Assembly: GCA_949825065.1 (NCBI GenBank)
Contig: OX463854.1
Coordinates: 16,005,049-16,069,048 of the forward strand
Source: Odontocerum albicorne
Lineage: Eukaryota; Arthropoda; Insecta; Trichoptera; Odontoceridae
DNA length: 64,000 bases
Direction of reading: 5' to 3'
Under the pieces are notes generated by a model. That model was not told the origin of the DNA, did not search any database, and worked only from the letters and a program-made list of their open reading frames with translations. Below, one piece after another: positions 46,471 through 57,245 of the stretch. Made by a program: the position numbers and the translations under genes. Position 1 is the first letter of the stretch, and the number at the start of each line of letters is the position of its first letter.

Positions 46471-47104
46471 GGCGTTTAAATTTTCAAGAGTCATATTTTT
46501 TAAGTATTCCCGTAATAAAATAACTCAGCCTAACCATATACGTGTCGCTAACATGCAAACTTTGTTTGTCTCACAACTGCAAAAAATTGTACATGTAAAA
46601 TTAAAAATATGGAATCTATATTTTTAATTTTACTTTTCAATAAAATTTACGACATTGTGTACATATGGAACGGAAATAAACAAAACTAGAAATAAAATAT
46701 ATGGTTTTATAACATAACAAATAAACCAAAATATAAGTATTAAAACTCAAAATATGTAATGTCATAGAAAGAGGCTTTGGCTTATTCTAAGATATTCCAA
46801 AAGGGTGTTGATCTTAAAATGGTTGGGAAACTCAATCAAGATAAAACGATATTTTAAAACGTAACATACAGTCATTAAAATGGGCTTAAAACACCTACAA
46901 ACTGACGTTCACAACAAACTTTTCCTGGTTCAAGATTAGAAAACTCTGATCAAGAATAACACAGTGTCCACTATCTGTTCAAATCGATTCTGATCCCTTG
47001 TAAATTGAAACAAATTTTGATCTCCAAGATCTTTCAATTTCTGAGTGTCTTTCTACCAAGGGCTCTTTCTACCAAGCCATCGGTGCCTTTCATTTTTATT
47101 TATT
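46471..47104. other. AT-rich DNA, nothing recognised
   Basis: No supported feature. Confidence 0.4.
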
Positions 47105-47195
47105 TTTATTTTATTTAACACTTTTATTGCAATACAATCTGGCGGGTTTATTGCCAGGCGGCAATCTCTTCCAACCAACCAGACAAAAGTAAATG
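47105..47195 (-). mobile_element. SINE-1-type tail at the 3-prime end of a LINE
   Basis: Minus strand: gtctggttggttggaagaga ttgccgcc tggcaataaacccgccagat tgtattgcaataaaagtgtt aaa. It is the SINE-1 tail, well preserved, with no tRNA head. It follows in the same orientation about 215 bp after the stop of the LINE at 47.4-48.05 kb, i.e. where that LINE's own 3-prime terminus should be. Confidence 0.8.
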
Positions 47196-47409
47196 AAGCA
47201 AGTTACGTGGTCGCATAAATCATTCAAATGACTATCCATCCTCACGAAATCCATAAACATATACGTGAGAACATGCCCACGAACCACACAAAGACGGACA
47301 ATCTCCCGAACATGATTTTTCATATAAAGTGAGATATCATCAATCAAAAGGAAAGGAAAGCATGGTGGAGAGGAAAGGAAAAGAAAAATCAGGAATGAAA
47401 CACGTTATT

Positions 47410-48050
47410 TTACTGACTAGAAATTAAGAGTTTTTTCAGTCGCTTCTTAAAGCATGCCAAGGACGGAGCGAGTCTTATATTGGTTTGTAACTGATTCCAG
47501 AGTCTCACTGCATGGACAGTAAAGAACGACGTAAAGAAAAAGGAGCGGTGAACTGGAAAGGCCAATAAACAATCTCTGTTTGAGCGTAGCGCTAATCCAT
47601 GATTGGAAAGACGCTGAAAATTTTCGCCGAGATAAGAGGGTGTGGCGGGACAGTTAAAGATATTATACAATAGAGACAGTATGTGAATTTGGCGTCTATT
47701 TCTAACATTCAACCAGTTCAATGCCTTCTGGTATGAAGTTATATGATCGTACTTTCGTAGGTTGAAAATAAATCTTAAACACACATTTTGAAGACGCTGT
47801 AATTTGTCCAGCTGTTCCTCTGTAACATCCAAGTAACATACGTCCGCATAGTCCAGAATCGGAAAGAGCAGAGATTGTGCGAGTAAAATTTTGGTTTTAG
47901 TTGGTAGGAATCTTTGCAACACTTAAAGGGAATGAAGGCTGAAGAAGATCCTTCGGCTTACCTCATTTATTTGATCTCGCCATGAGAGAGTGTTATCTCA
48001 CTCCTAGGTTTTTAACAGTTTTATGTTTGGATTCTGTATTTTAATCCACG
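47410..48050 (-). pseudogene. Jockey-like LINE reverse transcriptase C-terminus (possible SINE-1 partner)
   Basis: The longest convincing coding remnant. A 170-codon minus-strand frame (47922-47410) contains LLAQSLLFPILDYADVCYLD, LDKLQRLQNVCLRFIFNLRK, HILSLLYNIFN, TSFFTVHAVRLWNQLQ and ACFKKRLKKLL, the usual order of the C-terminal third of Jockey-type LINE RTs (PxLxYxDxxY, LxxLQxxQNxCxR, SxxxxxxxxWNxLP, FKxxLK). Upstream, across one stop and one shift, are TVKNLGV, NTLSWRDQINEVSRRIFFSL and HSL, the conserved KNLGV...W..HI..V segment. It is followed on the same strand by a 3-prime UTR ending in the SINE-1 tail. 5-prime truncated; the palm catalytic residues are not included. Confidence 0.8.
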
Positions 48051-48404
48051 TATCACATGCCCAAAATATTATTTTTTATAGTGTTTGACTACATTGAGAA
48101 ACTTAGTGTTTTTTGAACACATTCAGAATGATTTCATTTCTATTGCGTTCTGCATATGATATTTTTAAACACCAGGTTTTAATTTTTTTTAATAAATAAC
48201 AGAAAATCCATATTTTTTGGTACGACCTAGATAGAATCGATACTTTAAACCTAAGACAAACATTTTACAAACTAGAGAATTAAGCGTTATTCGTTTATCT
48301 AAAACTTTGTATTTGGCATTTATCAAACTTTAAACGTTGAGTTTAATTAACAATAATTTAAGAAAAAATAATTGACACATTATTTGAACCAACTGATCTA
48401 TTTA
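48051..48404. other. AT-rich DNA, nothing recognised
   Basis: No supported feature; it may include unrecognisable upstream parts of the LINE. Confidence 0.35.
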
Positions 48405-48470
48405 ATTATACTACGCTTTTGTCGTTCATAGTTCAACCTAGCGGATGTAGTACTATGGTGACAATCTCTT
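48405..48470 (-). mobile_element. SINE-1 tail fragment
   Basis: Minus strand: aagagattgtcaccatagta, catccgctaggttgaactat and gaacgacaaaagcgtagtat. Confidence 0.6.
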
Positions 48471-48605
48471 AAAAATAAATATTATTGTCGGGTTTAGTGG
48501 TCTTATGGCAAAAGTCCTCAATAAGCTATCTGACACTCCGAGCTCGATTACTAGCGGATTTTAGATTAGTTTACATAATTTGTCTTAACTCGTGCTGAAA
48601 GGACG

Positions 48606-48775
48606 ATTCCGGTGGCTTAGTTTGTAAGACGCTCGTCTTCCAGCTCCCGGCTACCCGATTTTTCGGGTAGCCGGGAGCTGGAAGACGTTTTAGAATGGTT
48701 TTTACTTGCGGTACCTACACCATTTTTTTTTGGTTGGTTGAAACAGATTGTCTTTTGGCAATAAATGTTACAAAG
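48606..48775 (+). mobile_element. SINE-1 copy carrying a snapback hairpin
   Basis: Head: ccggtggcttagtttgtaag acgctcg. Tail: gaatggtttttacttgcggt, tttggttggttgaaacagat, ttttggcaataaatgttac. The region where the B box should lie is replaced by a perfect inverted repeat (48634-48687). Confidence 0.75.
48634..48687. repeat. Perfect 25-bp inverted repeat with TTTT loop
   Basis: The left arm 48634-48658 begins cgtcttccagctcccggcta. The right arm 48663-48687 is its exact reverse complement and ends ggagctggaagacg. The loop is four T. The left arm continues the SINE head as expected; the right arm is an inverted copy of it. The structure is GC-rich and should fold strongly. Confidence 0.97.
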
Positions 48776-49212
48776 AAATCGAAATACAATGTAATATGTG
48801 GAATTGACTATACTTGCAACACTGTATCCTACACCCAAAAGAGAAAAAGAGATAGCCAATGCAAATAGTTAAATATGTTACGTTATATTCTTTCAGTTTT
48901 GAACTTGAAATAAAATTTTTGCTAGGATTAATATTTTAAAATATTGAACTTATTGCCTTCTAGCAATACCTTTTAAATAACCTTTAATCGTAGAATTTGT
49001 GAAAACACTATTTTTTTATTACAGTTTACCATGTCGTCTCCACGCTTTTATATCCGTGCATACAGCTCTCACCCATTCCATATTCATACATCTCGTCTAA
49101 CATGCTCTTTTGTTTCACAAACTTCTAAACTTTCCCTTTATTAAAGTTTCTCCAACTATCTCCTTACACGCTTATATTAATACCCCTCTCATCTTATCGT
49201 TTTGTTTTATAT
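48776..49212. other. AT-rich DNA, nothing recognised
   Basis: No supported feature. Confidence 0.4.
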
Positions 49213-49413
49213 TTTATTACACTTTCATTATAAACAGTATAAACTGGTAGGTTTATTACCATATATACCTCTGCTAATAAACCAGAATGATGTTAAAGTT
49301 GTTTAAAGTGAAAACCAGATAGAAAAACTTTTAAAAAAAATAGAGTATAAACGAGAAATGAACATGTTACCTCATAGTTGAAATACATGCATCTTATAAA
49401 CTAGACCACGGAA
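49213..49413 (-). mobile_element. SINE-1, near full length
   Basis: Minus strand: cttccgtggtctagtttata agatgcatg head, poly-A-bearing middle, tctggttttcactttaaac, ctggtttattagcagaggta, atggtaataaacctaccagt and ttataatgaaagtgtaataa. The B box is lost. Confidence 0.75.
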
Positions 49414-49554
49414 GTGTGTGTGTCTTGAAAAATACAATTAAAAAGTGGAAACAAAATAGGTATTTTTCTTAAAGAAGATAAAAAATTTCTATGCTCAACA
49501 GATCAATAGATTTACATCATCGAATATCAACATTCATACTTCAAAATAAACCGA

Positions 49555-49740
49555 AGCGAAGGAACTCGCTACGCTCCCATATCCCGGCTGTCAGGTGTCA
49601 TACCTGACTTGTTTATATCCCCGTTTACAAGCTGTGACAACGTTCCACCGTCTCTACGCCAGCGCCGATCTTGCTCTTTAGTTCTACCTCCATAGGTACT
49701 CTCTTACCCCAGGACGGGATAAGGGTTGTTTAAAAGTTAC
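49555..49740. other. Higher-GC island, candidate conserved non-coding element
   Basis: cgctacgctcccatatcccg, gctgtcaggtgtcatacctg, ccgtctctacgccagcgccg and ctctcttaccccaggacggg. It includes the inverted repeat caggtgtcatacctg. No element or ORF recognised. Confidence 0.3.
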
Positions 49741-49954
49741 TCTTTCCTCAAGTATTCAAAATTATACAAGAGGGAACTCGGGTTTTGTTGTTTTGTGCTT
49801 TTGTTCGTTGTTTTGTACTCATGTTAAGTGGATGATATCATTGAAGTGGCATGGATATTTGACACATTATAATACAATAATAATATTTCAAATGAAGCAA
49901 AATTTGTAGCTCATAAAAGGAGGTTGGTCCCAATAGTATTGTAGTTCATACAAG

Positions 49955-50395
49955 CGACACATGGACGTGTCAAAAAAGACAGAAAAAAAAGTAAGATAAA
50001 TGCGTCAGAAATTAAAGCGTTAGGTGGATATTGTGGAATACCACAGTAAGACAGAATAAGGAAGAAAGGCATTTGGAAAGAGTGCGGATTGATAGAAAAT
50101 GTAGCTCTTACGATGAAGAAAGAAACATTGAGATCGTTTGATCACGTATAACGAATGAATGGAAAAAAATACAAAAATAATTTATTCGAGTAGTAAAGAA
50201 GATTTGAGAAGTTTGTGAAACCATAAAAACTATGGTATGACCAAATTAATCAAATTCGGAAAGCATTTATAACAGTCGTATGAACCTAGTAGAAGCGAAA
50301 GATCTAAATATGTGTGCCAAAATACAATGAAAAGGAGTTATGATTTCTCCGTCTACCCAAATGGAGATATGGTATGGTGGGGATAGTGATGATAG
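49955..50395 (+). pseudogene. RT-A non-LTR reverse transcriptase C-terminal region
   Basis: With several shifts and stops, blocks appear in the right order: HTSDTWTCQKRQKKK (cf. YGSETWxxQKKxxS), SVRWILWNTTVRQNKEE (cf. ALRWICGVTRxDRIRNEE), a block around SFDHVxRMNEW (cf. RWFGHVxRMNE), then SRMNLVEAKDLNMCAK (cf. SCMNVEEAKDVCxDR) close to 50290-50320. Same family and orientation as 12.8-13.3 kb. Confidence 0.6.
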
Positions 50396-50520
50396 TAATA
50401 ATTGTTGATTGATAAAACAAATAGTATAAATTATTAATAACAACATAATTAAATTTTTGGGTTAATTTAAAATATACTTAGTCGTCCGATGACAGTTTGT
50501 GAGAAGTTTAGTGAAATAAA

Positions 50521-50742
50521 TATGACAAAAGATTGGTATTGGATCTTTCGATAGACACGTCAAGTTTCTGATACAAATTGGTTAGTGAAAAATATATAAC
50601 AAAAGATTGGTAGTGGATCTTTCGATAGACACGTCAAGTTTCTGATACAAATTGGTTAGTGAAAAATATATGACAAAAGATTGGTAGTGGATCTTTCGAT
50701 AGACACGTCAAGTTTCTGATACAAATTGGTTAGTGTAAAATT
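50521..50742. repeat. 74-bp tandem array, 3 units
   Basis: aaaagattggtagtggatct begins at 50527, 50601 and 50675; units continue ttcgatagacacgtcaagtt and end ggttagtgaaaaatat. Nearly identical, thus recent. It lies between two RT-A scraps. Confidence 0.94.
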
Positions 50743-50954
50743 TAATAAATAGGATTTTCTAGTCGTTATCAAATAACCAATGAACATGTCTGGTAAAAAA
50801 ATATGTATATTTTTTATGGAAAACACATTTTAAAAATGTGTGTCTACATGCATATACTCGTATGTACATCGGAAGAAGTTTTTTACATTACAATTGAAGT
50901 ATACCAGAAACATAAAATGTAAACAGAAACAGTGGTTATCAATTTGAATCAGAA

Positions 50955-51150
50955 ACTAGACGGTATTCGCTTTATCAAGAATGTAAAGGAAGGTTTAAAG
51001 TCAGAGAAACCGAAAAAGCTGTATAAGAAGGTGTATGTACGTATGTGAAAGAAGCGAAAAATGTACAATACGTTGTGATAGAAATTTTTTTCTCTGTCCT
51101 TTTCCGCTTAGCCTGGCAGAAAAAAAACGGCGTGATGGTATTGCATTAAG
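50955..51150 (+). pseudogene. RT-A C-terminal scrap
   Basis: Near 51010-51140 the sequence agctgtataagaaggtgtat gtacgtatgtgaaagaagcg aaaaatgt runs parallel to the 13.2 kb copy (agctgtatgaatgtagaag aggcgaaatatgt). It then reads ctgtccttttccgcttagcc and acggcgtgatg, matching the family end at 1.8 and 13.3 kb. Frame destroyed. Confidence 0.5.
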
Positions 51151-51166
51151 CTTTCTTTGTACTCTT

Positions 51167-51328
51167 ATGCAATATAGCCTGACGCGTTTATTCGATTGTA
51201 TTTAAAGAAGCACTAAACTGGAAACCAATCTGCTAAACTTTTTTTTAATGGTTAAGAAGGTGGCAGAACCCGAAGTCAAAATGTCATAAAAGAGGTGTCT
51301 CGACAAACATGTCACGGAGGTCGTAATA
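51167..51328 (-). mobile_element. SINE-1, diverged, internally shortened
   Basis: Minus strand: acgacctccgtgacatgttt gtcgagacacc head, gttctgccaccttcttaacc, attggtttccagtttagtgc, then a shortened tail aaacgcgtcaggctatattg. The B box and the gttggttgg element are gone. Confidence 0.6.
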
Positions 51329-52993
51329 TGTATGTTTTAAGTTTGAAATAGAGATTTATTGAGAAAGTCTGTCAAAATTATAAACACGGTCTCAATTAAT
51401 TTACTGTGAAATTTGTATCGAGGATGAAGAAATATTTACTCGTATTTTATTTTGATGAAGAAACCGTTTGCTTGAATTAACTCGAGAGCGATTTTGAAAG
51501 AAGTTACTAGTTTTACAATTTTTCCAACTTTAATTTGAGAAATGATAATTTTATTTTCAATATTAATATATTTCATTATACCAACGAAAAAAATGGCAAA
51601 ACATAATTAAATATATCTCCGATAACAAGAAGCCCACTTTTTAGATAACTAACTCGATAATAAATCCAGAAAAGTTCCAGTAATAAATTGGAAATAAATA
51701 TCTACAAGCTCATTCAATTGAATTGCTCTGACAGGACGAAGTTTACACAAGAAGAAACCAATATTTTCAGTAATTTCAGAGGTAAGCTAGACTGAAAAGT
51801 TTTCTCATAAATGTTCCAGTCAATGATACCCGATAAATGTTTACAATTTCCTGATTCATCTTTTCTCGGCAGAAGTTTTCCCAAGTTACATAAGTACAAG
51901 GGTGTATTGCAGCCTCTAGTGGGTATTTCAAAAGCAATAGCTGAAACTCTTTTAAGTTTTCAGTTCAATTGGCATCGTGACGGATGGCATAAGTGATGAA
52001 GTTTCTAGTGCAAACAATACTTTAAAGTTGTGATATTTTTAAAATAAATTTGAAATATTTGTGCAGGCATTCAATTTTTAAAGGAAAATTAAATGGAATG
52101 AGAAGAAAATATTTTATCCACACTTATAAAAAAATACGTGATTACCAGTTACATATAAACCATGATTTTTAACAAGTAATCAAATTAACTTTACACTTTA
52201 AAATAATATAAAAGATTTATCTTCTAAAGACTTATTTTTACTGAAGTTAATTTCCTAAAATTATTTAATAAATAACAGAAAATACTTGAATAAATGCACA
52301 ACTCGCTTTATATCCTATTGTATTAAAAATTGATATGTATGCATGTCTTTATTTTCAAGTGATCAACACTTTCTTATTACATTATCAACAGTGTCATTGG
52401 TAGCAAATATCGTTTCTAAATTTTAATGTAATTTAATAAGTTTGCATTTCCACCAGTTTGACAAAGCCACCTTTGAGTGAAACAGCTATCACGTTAATAA
52501 TTATACCATAGAACTGGATGTTTTTATATATTTGATTACCAAGAAAATGTCGACGATTCACATCAGTCACAAGAATTTTGTCATTTAAGCTTTTTTTCTT
52601 TAATTTATATCAAATAATTTATTTCGTCAACATAAAAAGAACACTTAAATTAATACCTGGAAAAATAACAATCAAACTATCATCAATTTATAAATAAATC
52701 GAAACAAATACTCGTATATTGAAGCATTCAAATAGTTGAGAAATAAAAAAATTCAAGAAATTGAAAATAAAATACTCCGCGTTTTCTATCCACAAGGTAA
52801 AACTGAAAACAAGTTTACCTCAAATTCAACAAGCCTCTCTATTGATATAACAATACACAACGTATTCACTTCCAGTCTGACAAGTATTTGACAAGTTCAG
52901 TATACAGCGTGCATTTTCGTCGTACAAGAAAATTCGTCGACTGGGAAATTCGCGTACTTCTCGGTATAAGAGTGCAGCATTCTACTTTTTTAG
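51329..52993. other. AT-rich DNA, nothing recognised
   Basis: Two overlapping 61-codon frames at 51.7-52.0 kb on opposite strands carry no domain. Otherwise no features; T- and A-rich throughout. Confidence 0.4.
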
Positions 52994-53125
52994 TGACTTA
53001 TCCTTTCAACTGGCTGCTACAATGGGAATTCCTATCATGAGAGCAGCCGTGGAGGCGATTCGTGAAGAAAAATATTCTATAGACTTTGACATACTCGTAT
53101 TTGAGACGGCGTGTGTATTGAGTAT
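52994..53125 (+). CDS. Possible short coding exon, receptor-like peptide (very tentative)
   Basis: After a good acceptor-like ctacttttttag, an open frame of 43 codons reads DLSFQLAATMGIPIMRAAVE, AIREEKYSIDFDILVFETAC and VLSI before TGA. The codons and amino acids look more protein-like than elsewhere, and the pattern AVEAI...(I/L)xFxxxxxETAC is loosely like the start of extracellular ANF-receptor-type ligand-binding domains (AVxxAIxxIN...DTxC). A TATAAG at 52966 upstream is an alternative reading: a promoter with ATG at 53022. I see no neighbouring exons, and the donor would have to be a weak GTATAT or GTGTGT near 53110-53130. Confidence 0.2.
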
Positions 53126-54199
53126 ATGAAATATTTCAAAGAAACGAGAATGCGATTCATGTCCTTTGTATACTTGTACTGTATCTCTTTTCACATGGTA
53201 TGAAATATTATATTTAAGTTTTTTCACTTATGCTTTAAAAATGTATTTTAAAATCATTTAAAAAGTCCGTAGAATCATTTTCGCAAAGCATGTCATAGAA
53301 TATTTCAATTCATTTTCATTTCAAGTAACTGTATCCAGGGACATATTTTTCAATTATATACAAATAATTATACAAGTACGAGAGTTTTTAGCACATTTTG
53401 CGAACATCAAGAACAGTAAATGCTCTCATTCATAAAGTTTTAAAACATATTGATTAAATGTTAAGGAAAATGGATGTAGATTATTCAACTAGACACTATT
53501 GAAACAAAAACCTTATTTCCATATAAATCTTTGAGGTGGATTGCATTTCGTTAACATTTAAGAATGAAACTAAGTACTTGATCTTCATCATCCCACAGAA
53601 TACGAGGAAATACTTTTTTGCAAAGACGGAGCTTCGAGCCATATAAGAATACACATTATCATGTTTGCTCTCTTACTATGAAGGCTTTCACTTTTCCCTC
53701 TTTCAAAATTTGACTCATTTGGTCATGCCACGTTTCTATATGTCTTCCCGAACTTATCCTACCCAATATATTCATTGTGTAGAATATTTTTGAAAACTAT
53801 AAAAAAAAATTATATCTATTGTATATTGCCAAAGAATTTCAAAGTTTATTTTTTTCATCTAATCTACTACATCATCTAGCAATCTAAGTTTCTTTCCAGG
53901 TGCCCTCATTCCTTATTCTACCCTGCATAATTGTTCCACATATTATACGTTACACTTTAATTTCTATCATATTGCTCATATTTCCATTTTTATTTTGCCA
54001 CGTTCAGGTTTCGTTTGCATATCATGTGAATTAGTATTATAGAAAGTTAATAAGACTTAAATATTTATTACTTCTCAAACATTTATTCCTCATAATCGAT
54101 ATGTTTTTTTTTATTTAAACTAACGATAGTCAGTATATTTGTAAAGTGGACCATTTACGTTAAGCATGGTGGTGTCTATTGCCTTAATGTTCTGAAATC
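53126..54199. other. AT-rich DNA, nothing recognised
   Basis: No supported feature. Confidence 0.4.
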
Positions 54200-54330
54200 T
54201 TGATGCGAATACATCCCAACAGTCTGGGGCGTAACCCTCGACTGGCTGCCTGTGAATAAATTATGACCCAGGGCCGCATGCTCTTCAATTATTGCTGTTT
54301 TTAAATTTTCGGAAGCGTTTAAGGCTTAAG
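54200..54330. other. Candidate conserved non-coding element
   Basis: Balanced island: cccaacagtctggggcgtaa, ccctcgactggctgcctgtg and acccagggccgcatgctctt. No element or ORF match. Confidence 0.3.
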
Positions 54331-54942
54331 AGTGTGTCAAAATCAACGAGGTTGTTGTTTGAATTGGAAATAACTTGGTTTTTCTAAAGCAGTTACAACA
54401 AAATAGAAATATGGATCAATCACAATCAGAATAAAAAAATATTGCAATAGTCTATAAAAATATGTATTTTAACCTTTTTTTTCAGTGTTTTTGACGTTTG
54501 TTATATACATAAATTCTTTTGAAATTTAATTGTGAAACTTTCACTCGTTTATTATACTTATTTTGTGTCGTAAAACCTTTTGTGGAATTTCTTAAACAGG
54601 CATGAACTTAACTTGAGGATTTTATTGTAAACACGTTTATCAATTTTTAACACAGTTGATTTCTTATTATTACGATTATTCGACTTCCATGACCCTAAAG
54701 AAAATTTATATAATATCAAACGCTTGACTTTAAATGTAAGGTGTTTCGGTTTTGATTCTGGTTTTCCACATATGACCTTTATAATATAATATTTTTGCAC
54801 ATTTGCAAGAAATTGCAAACGTTATACAATAAGTTTGCTAAAGAACAATTATAAACAATTATAAATTTAAATAATATTATTTTTATGTTATGAGTGCTCC
54901 GTTAAAAATATTTAAAAGAATATTCAGTTCAAAATATTCAGT
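54331..54942. other. AT-rich DNA, nothing recognised
   Basis: No supported feature. Confidence 0.4.
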
Positions 54943-55133
54943 TGGTATGACATGACATGACGCCTATCTTTTTCCGGCACAGGAAAAGCTGGCACGATTC
55001 CTATTGGTACCTAATTGTATTAAAAAGGGTTCCAGTATGGTTTTCACTTACGGTCTCATTAAAATCTGGTTGGTTGGAAATGTTTTACTTTTCAGCAATC
55101 TTCAAGGTTGTACCATTAATAACGAAAGTGTAA
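54943..55133 (+). mobile_element. SINE-1, near full length
   Basis: gacatgacgcctatcttttt, B-box region ggcacgattcctattggtac, body agggttccagtatggttttc acttacggtctc, tail tctggttggttggaaatgtt, cagcaatcttcaaggttgta and taataacgaaagtgtaataa. The body is among the best preserved. Confidence 0.82.
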
Positions 55134-55394
55134 TAAAAAAATTTACTTTGTGAGAATCTTCTGGAATCAAATTGTTACTCGAGTAAAACTTAAGATAAAT
55201 TTCTCGCTAAGAAAAGCACCACTTTATGAAAGAATGTTCTATTAATTCGTAATAACCAAATATAAAAATTCATTTCCTACAAGCACCATAATAATTTTAT
55301 GTTAAATATCATTTATGGAAGTATACAGGGTGGAAAGCTAAAAGCCACTAGTGGGATAATAAAACACAGGAGTGAATAGTCGGTTAGATTTTAG
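55134..55394. other. AT-rich DNA, nothing recognised
   Basis: No supported feature. Confidence 0.4.
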
Positions 55395-55520
55395 AGTATA
55401 AACTTAACGATTGTTTTTATGGGCCAAGAAGGCATTCCTGTTCTTTTATATTACCTTAAACCACGTTTGCCGGGGTTTGGGCTATATTACCTGAATTAAC
55501 TAGAAGGAAAAGTAAACAAT
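55395..55520. other. Candidate conserved non-coding element
   Basis: Balanced stretch with tatgggccaagaaggcattc, ttaaaccacgtttgccgggg and tttgggctatattacctgaa. No other assignment. Confidence 0.25.
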
Positions 55521-55669
55521 GTTCTCAATTATATTTTCATCGCGTAGTTGTGTTCACAATTAAGAATTTTCATGTTGAATATACTCGTATATTTTTTGAA
55601 ATGCACTTAGCACTTCGTAAGTTTTGTTGATATATTTAAATCTATATATTGTATTGTGTTAAATGTAAT

Positions 55670-55875
55670 TTATTACACTTTTGTTATATATGAAACAATC
55701 TGGCGGATGCATTGCCATGTTGCAATATATTCCAACTAATCTGAAACACGTTCAAGAGGTATTTAAGGAAAATCAGACTGGGTTATTCTTATAAAAAAGG
55801 CTGGGCTGCAACGGAAATCGACCCCGCAAACCCAGGATTTGGAGACAGACGTCGTACAAAATAGACTACTGAGGT
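55670..55875 (-). mobile_element. SINE-1, full length
   Basis: Minus strand: ggccacctcagtagtctatt ttgtacgacgtctgtctcc, ggtttgcggggtcgatttcc, cagtctgattttccttaaat acctc, agattagttggaatatattg caacatgg, and ttatatataacaaaagtgta ata. Confidence 0.8.
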
Positions 55876-56959
55876 GGCCTATATAACATTAAAAAAAACA
55901 TCAATATTTGTAAAATTCAAGAACCACGTTGTCTTCGCAGCTTAATGGTCTTCGGAGTCCAACGTTTTGCCAGGATGGTACCAAGTATTCTTAGGAATTT
56001 GCCTACAAGATGATCCAAGAGGATGCCTGGTGCCATTCAGGCGAAACGGTGTATCCCGAAAACCATAAGGACTACGACGATGACGTGGAGTACTCTAGAA
56101 AAAGATACACCATGCGTATTTTTCAACGAGAAACCTATTTTAACTGTTGTGATGCGTTAGCATTTTTTACGCAAACATATCGAGTATCAATAACATCAAG
56201 TTTTAAAGATTTTTAAATTTAAATAAAGAAATATAATGAATCCACTAAAAGACTTTGTTATTGAAAAAAAAGTTATATCTAAAACAAAAGCCAGTTTTGT
56301 GTGATTTGATATATATTAAATAAAATAAAAATATTTTTGAAGTAGAAAACTCTTTGGTTAGTGTAATAATACTCATATTTTTAGTCTTAGTTTGATATGG
56401 TAGTTTATTTTCGTGAAGGTAATCTCGTTTCTGAAGAAAACCCTCTTGAGTGGATAAAAAAGCACAACTTTCAGGACCTATTCTTGCTCTGAAAGCTTAA
56501 GGGGGAGCTTTTTATCTACGAGGTGAAAACACTCGTAAAATATGTTGAACAACTTAATATTTTTTTTACTTCTTCTTAGTATAATTAAATTTTAATTTAA
56601 AAAGGCATTAAATTAAATTTTATTTGTAATTCAATTGTTATTTTAATTACTCGTACTATACTTTGTTATTTAAAAAAAGTAATAACTCGTACTGGTATTT
56701 AGTCGTGATATGTAACAAAAATATTCTAAATTTGATAGTCAAATTATTCGAGCATTTAAGTATATTTAATAAACCATTTTTACAACACGGTATTATAAGT
56801 AAACTAGCCAATAGCCAATAATGAGAAATAAAAAATAGACGTATTTCATATTTTGGATAAATAATATAATATCTTTGGATTAAAAGTGTTTCAAAAACTT
56901 ATATATTTGTAAGAAAAAAAATCAAAACAGCGCCATTTATATTTTAATAGTGATTTATA
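55876..56959. other. AT-rich DNA with a short unplaced frame
   Basis: At 56010-56216 a 68-codon frame starts MIQEDAWCHSGETVYPENHK in moderately balanced DNA. I recognise no domain, and there are no promoter or splice cues, so it is left uncalled. A small GC patch at 56.47-56.53 kb is also unexplained. Confidence 0.35.
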
Positions 56960-57245
56960 TTATGGAGTTTAGAGCAGATACGACAAAAATAAAAAGTATG
57001 CTCAGAACAAATCAAATGAAAACCCACAGAGTCAATCAATGTAAACAGAATACACCAAGAGAGAGTTTGAAACTCCCGTACTCGAGAAATATGTGAAGAA
57101 GAAGATACTACAAGCTGGGGTAGAAACCGCAGAAGATACTGGTGAAACCATACATAAATGTTGAGAGAGATCTCCAAATAGATGGAAGAATTGCTGAGAG
57201 TCATAATCTCAAAAGAAGCAGTTCTGATAAGAACAGACCATAGAC
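56960..57245 (+). pseudogene. RT-B non-LTR reverse transcriptase C-terminal fragment
   Basis: Blocks in order across shifts: SMLRTNQMKT, then NSRTREICEEEDTTSWGRNR RRYW (cf. RVRNTEIRRMCEVEDIVRWG RQRRRF at 42 kb), then RSPNRWKNC and SQKKQF (cf. GRPPKRWKDNWQSTSQE), reaching a poly-A-like run at 57257-57270. The A run may be the original LINE 3-prime end. The parallel with the 42 kb copy is clear block by block. Confidence 0.6.

Noticed and set aside
48481..48545. tRNA-like string gtttagtggtcttatggcaa ... gagctcgatt
   Set aside because: A-box-like start only and a poor B box; could not be folded by eye into a cloverleaf.
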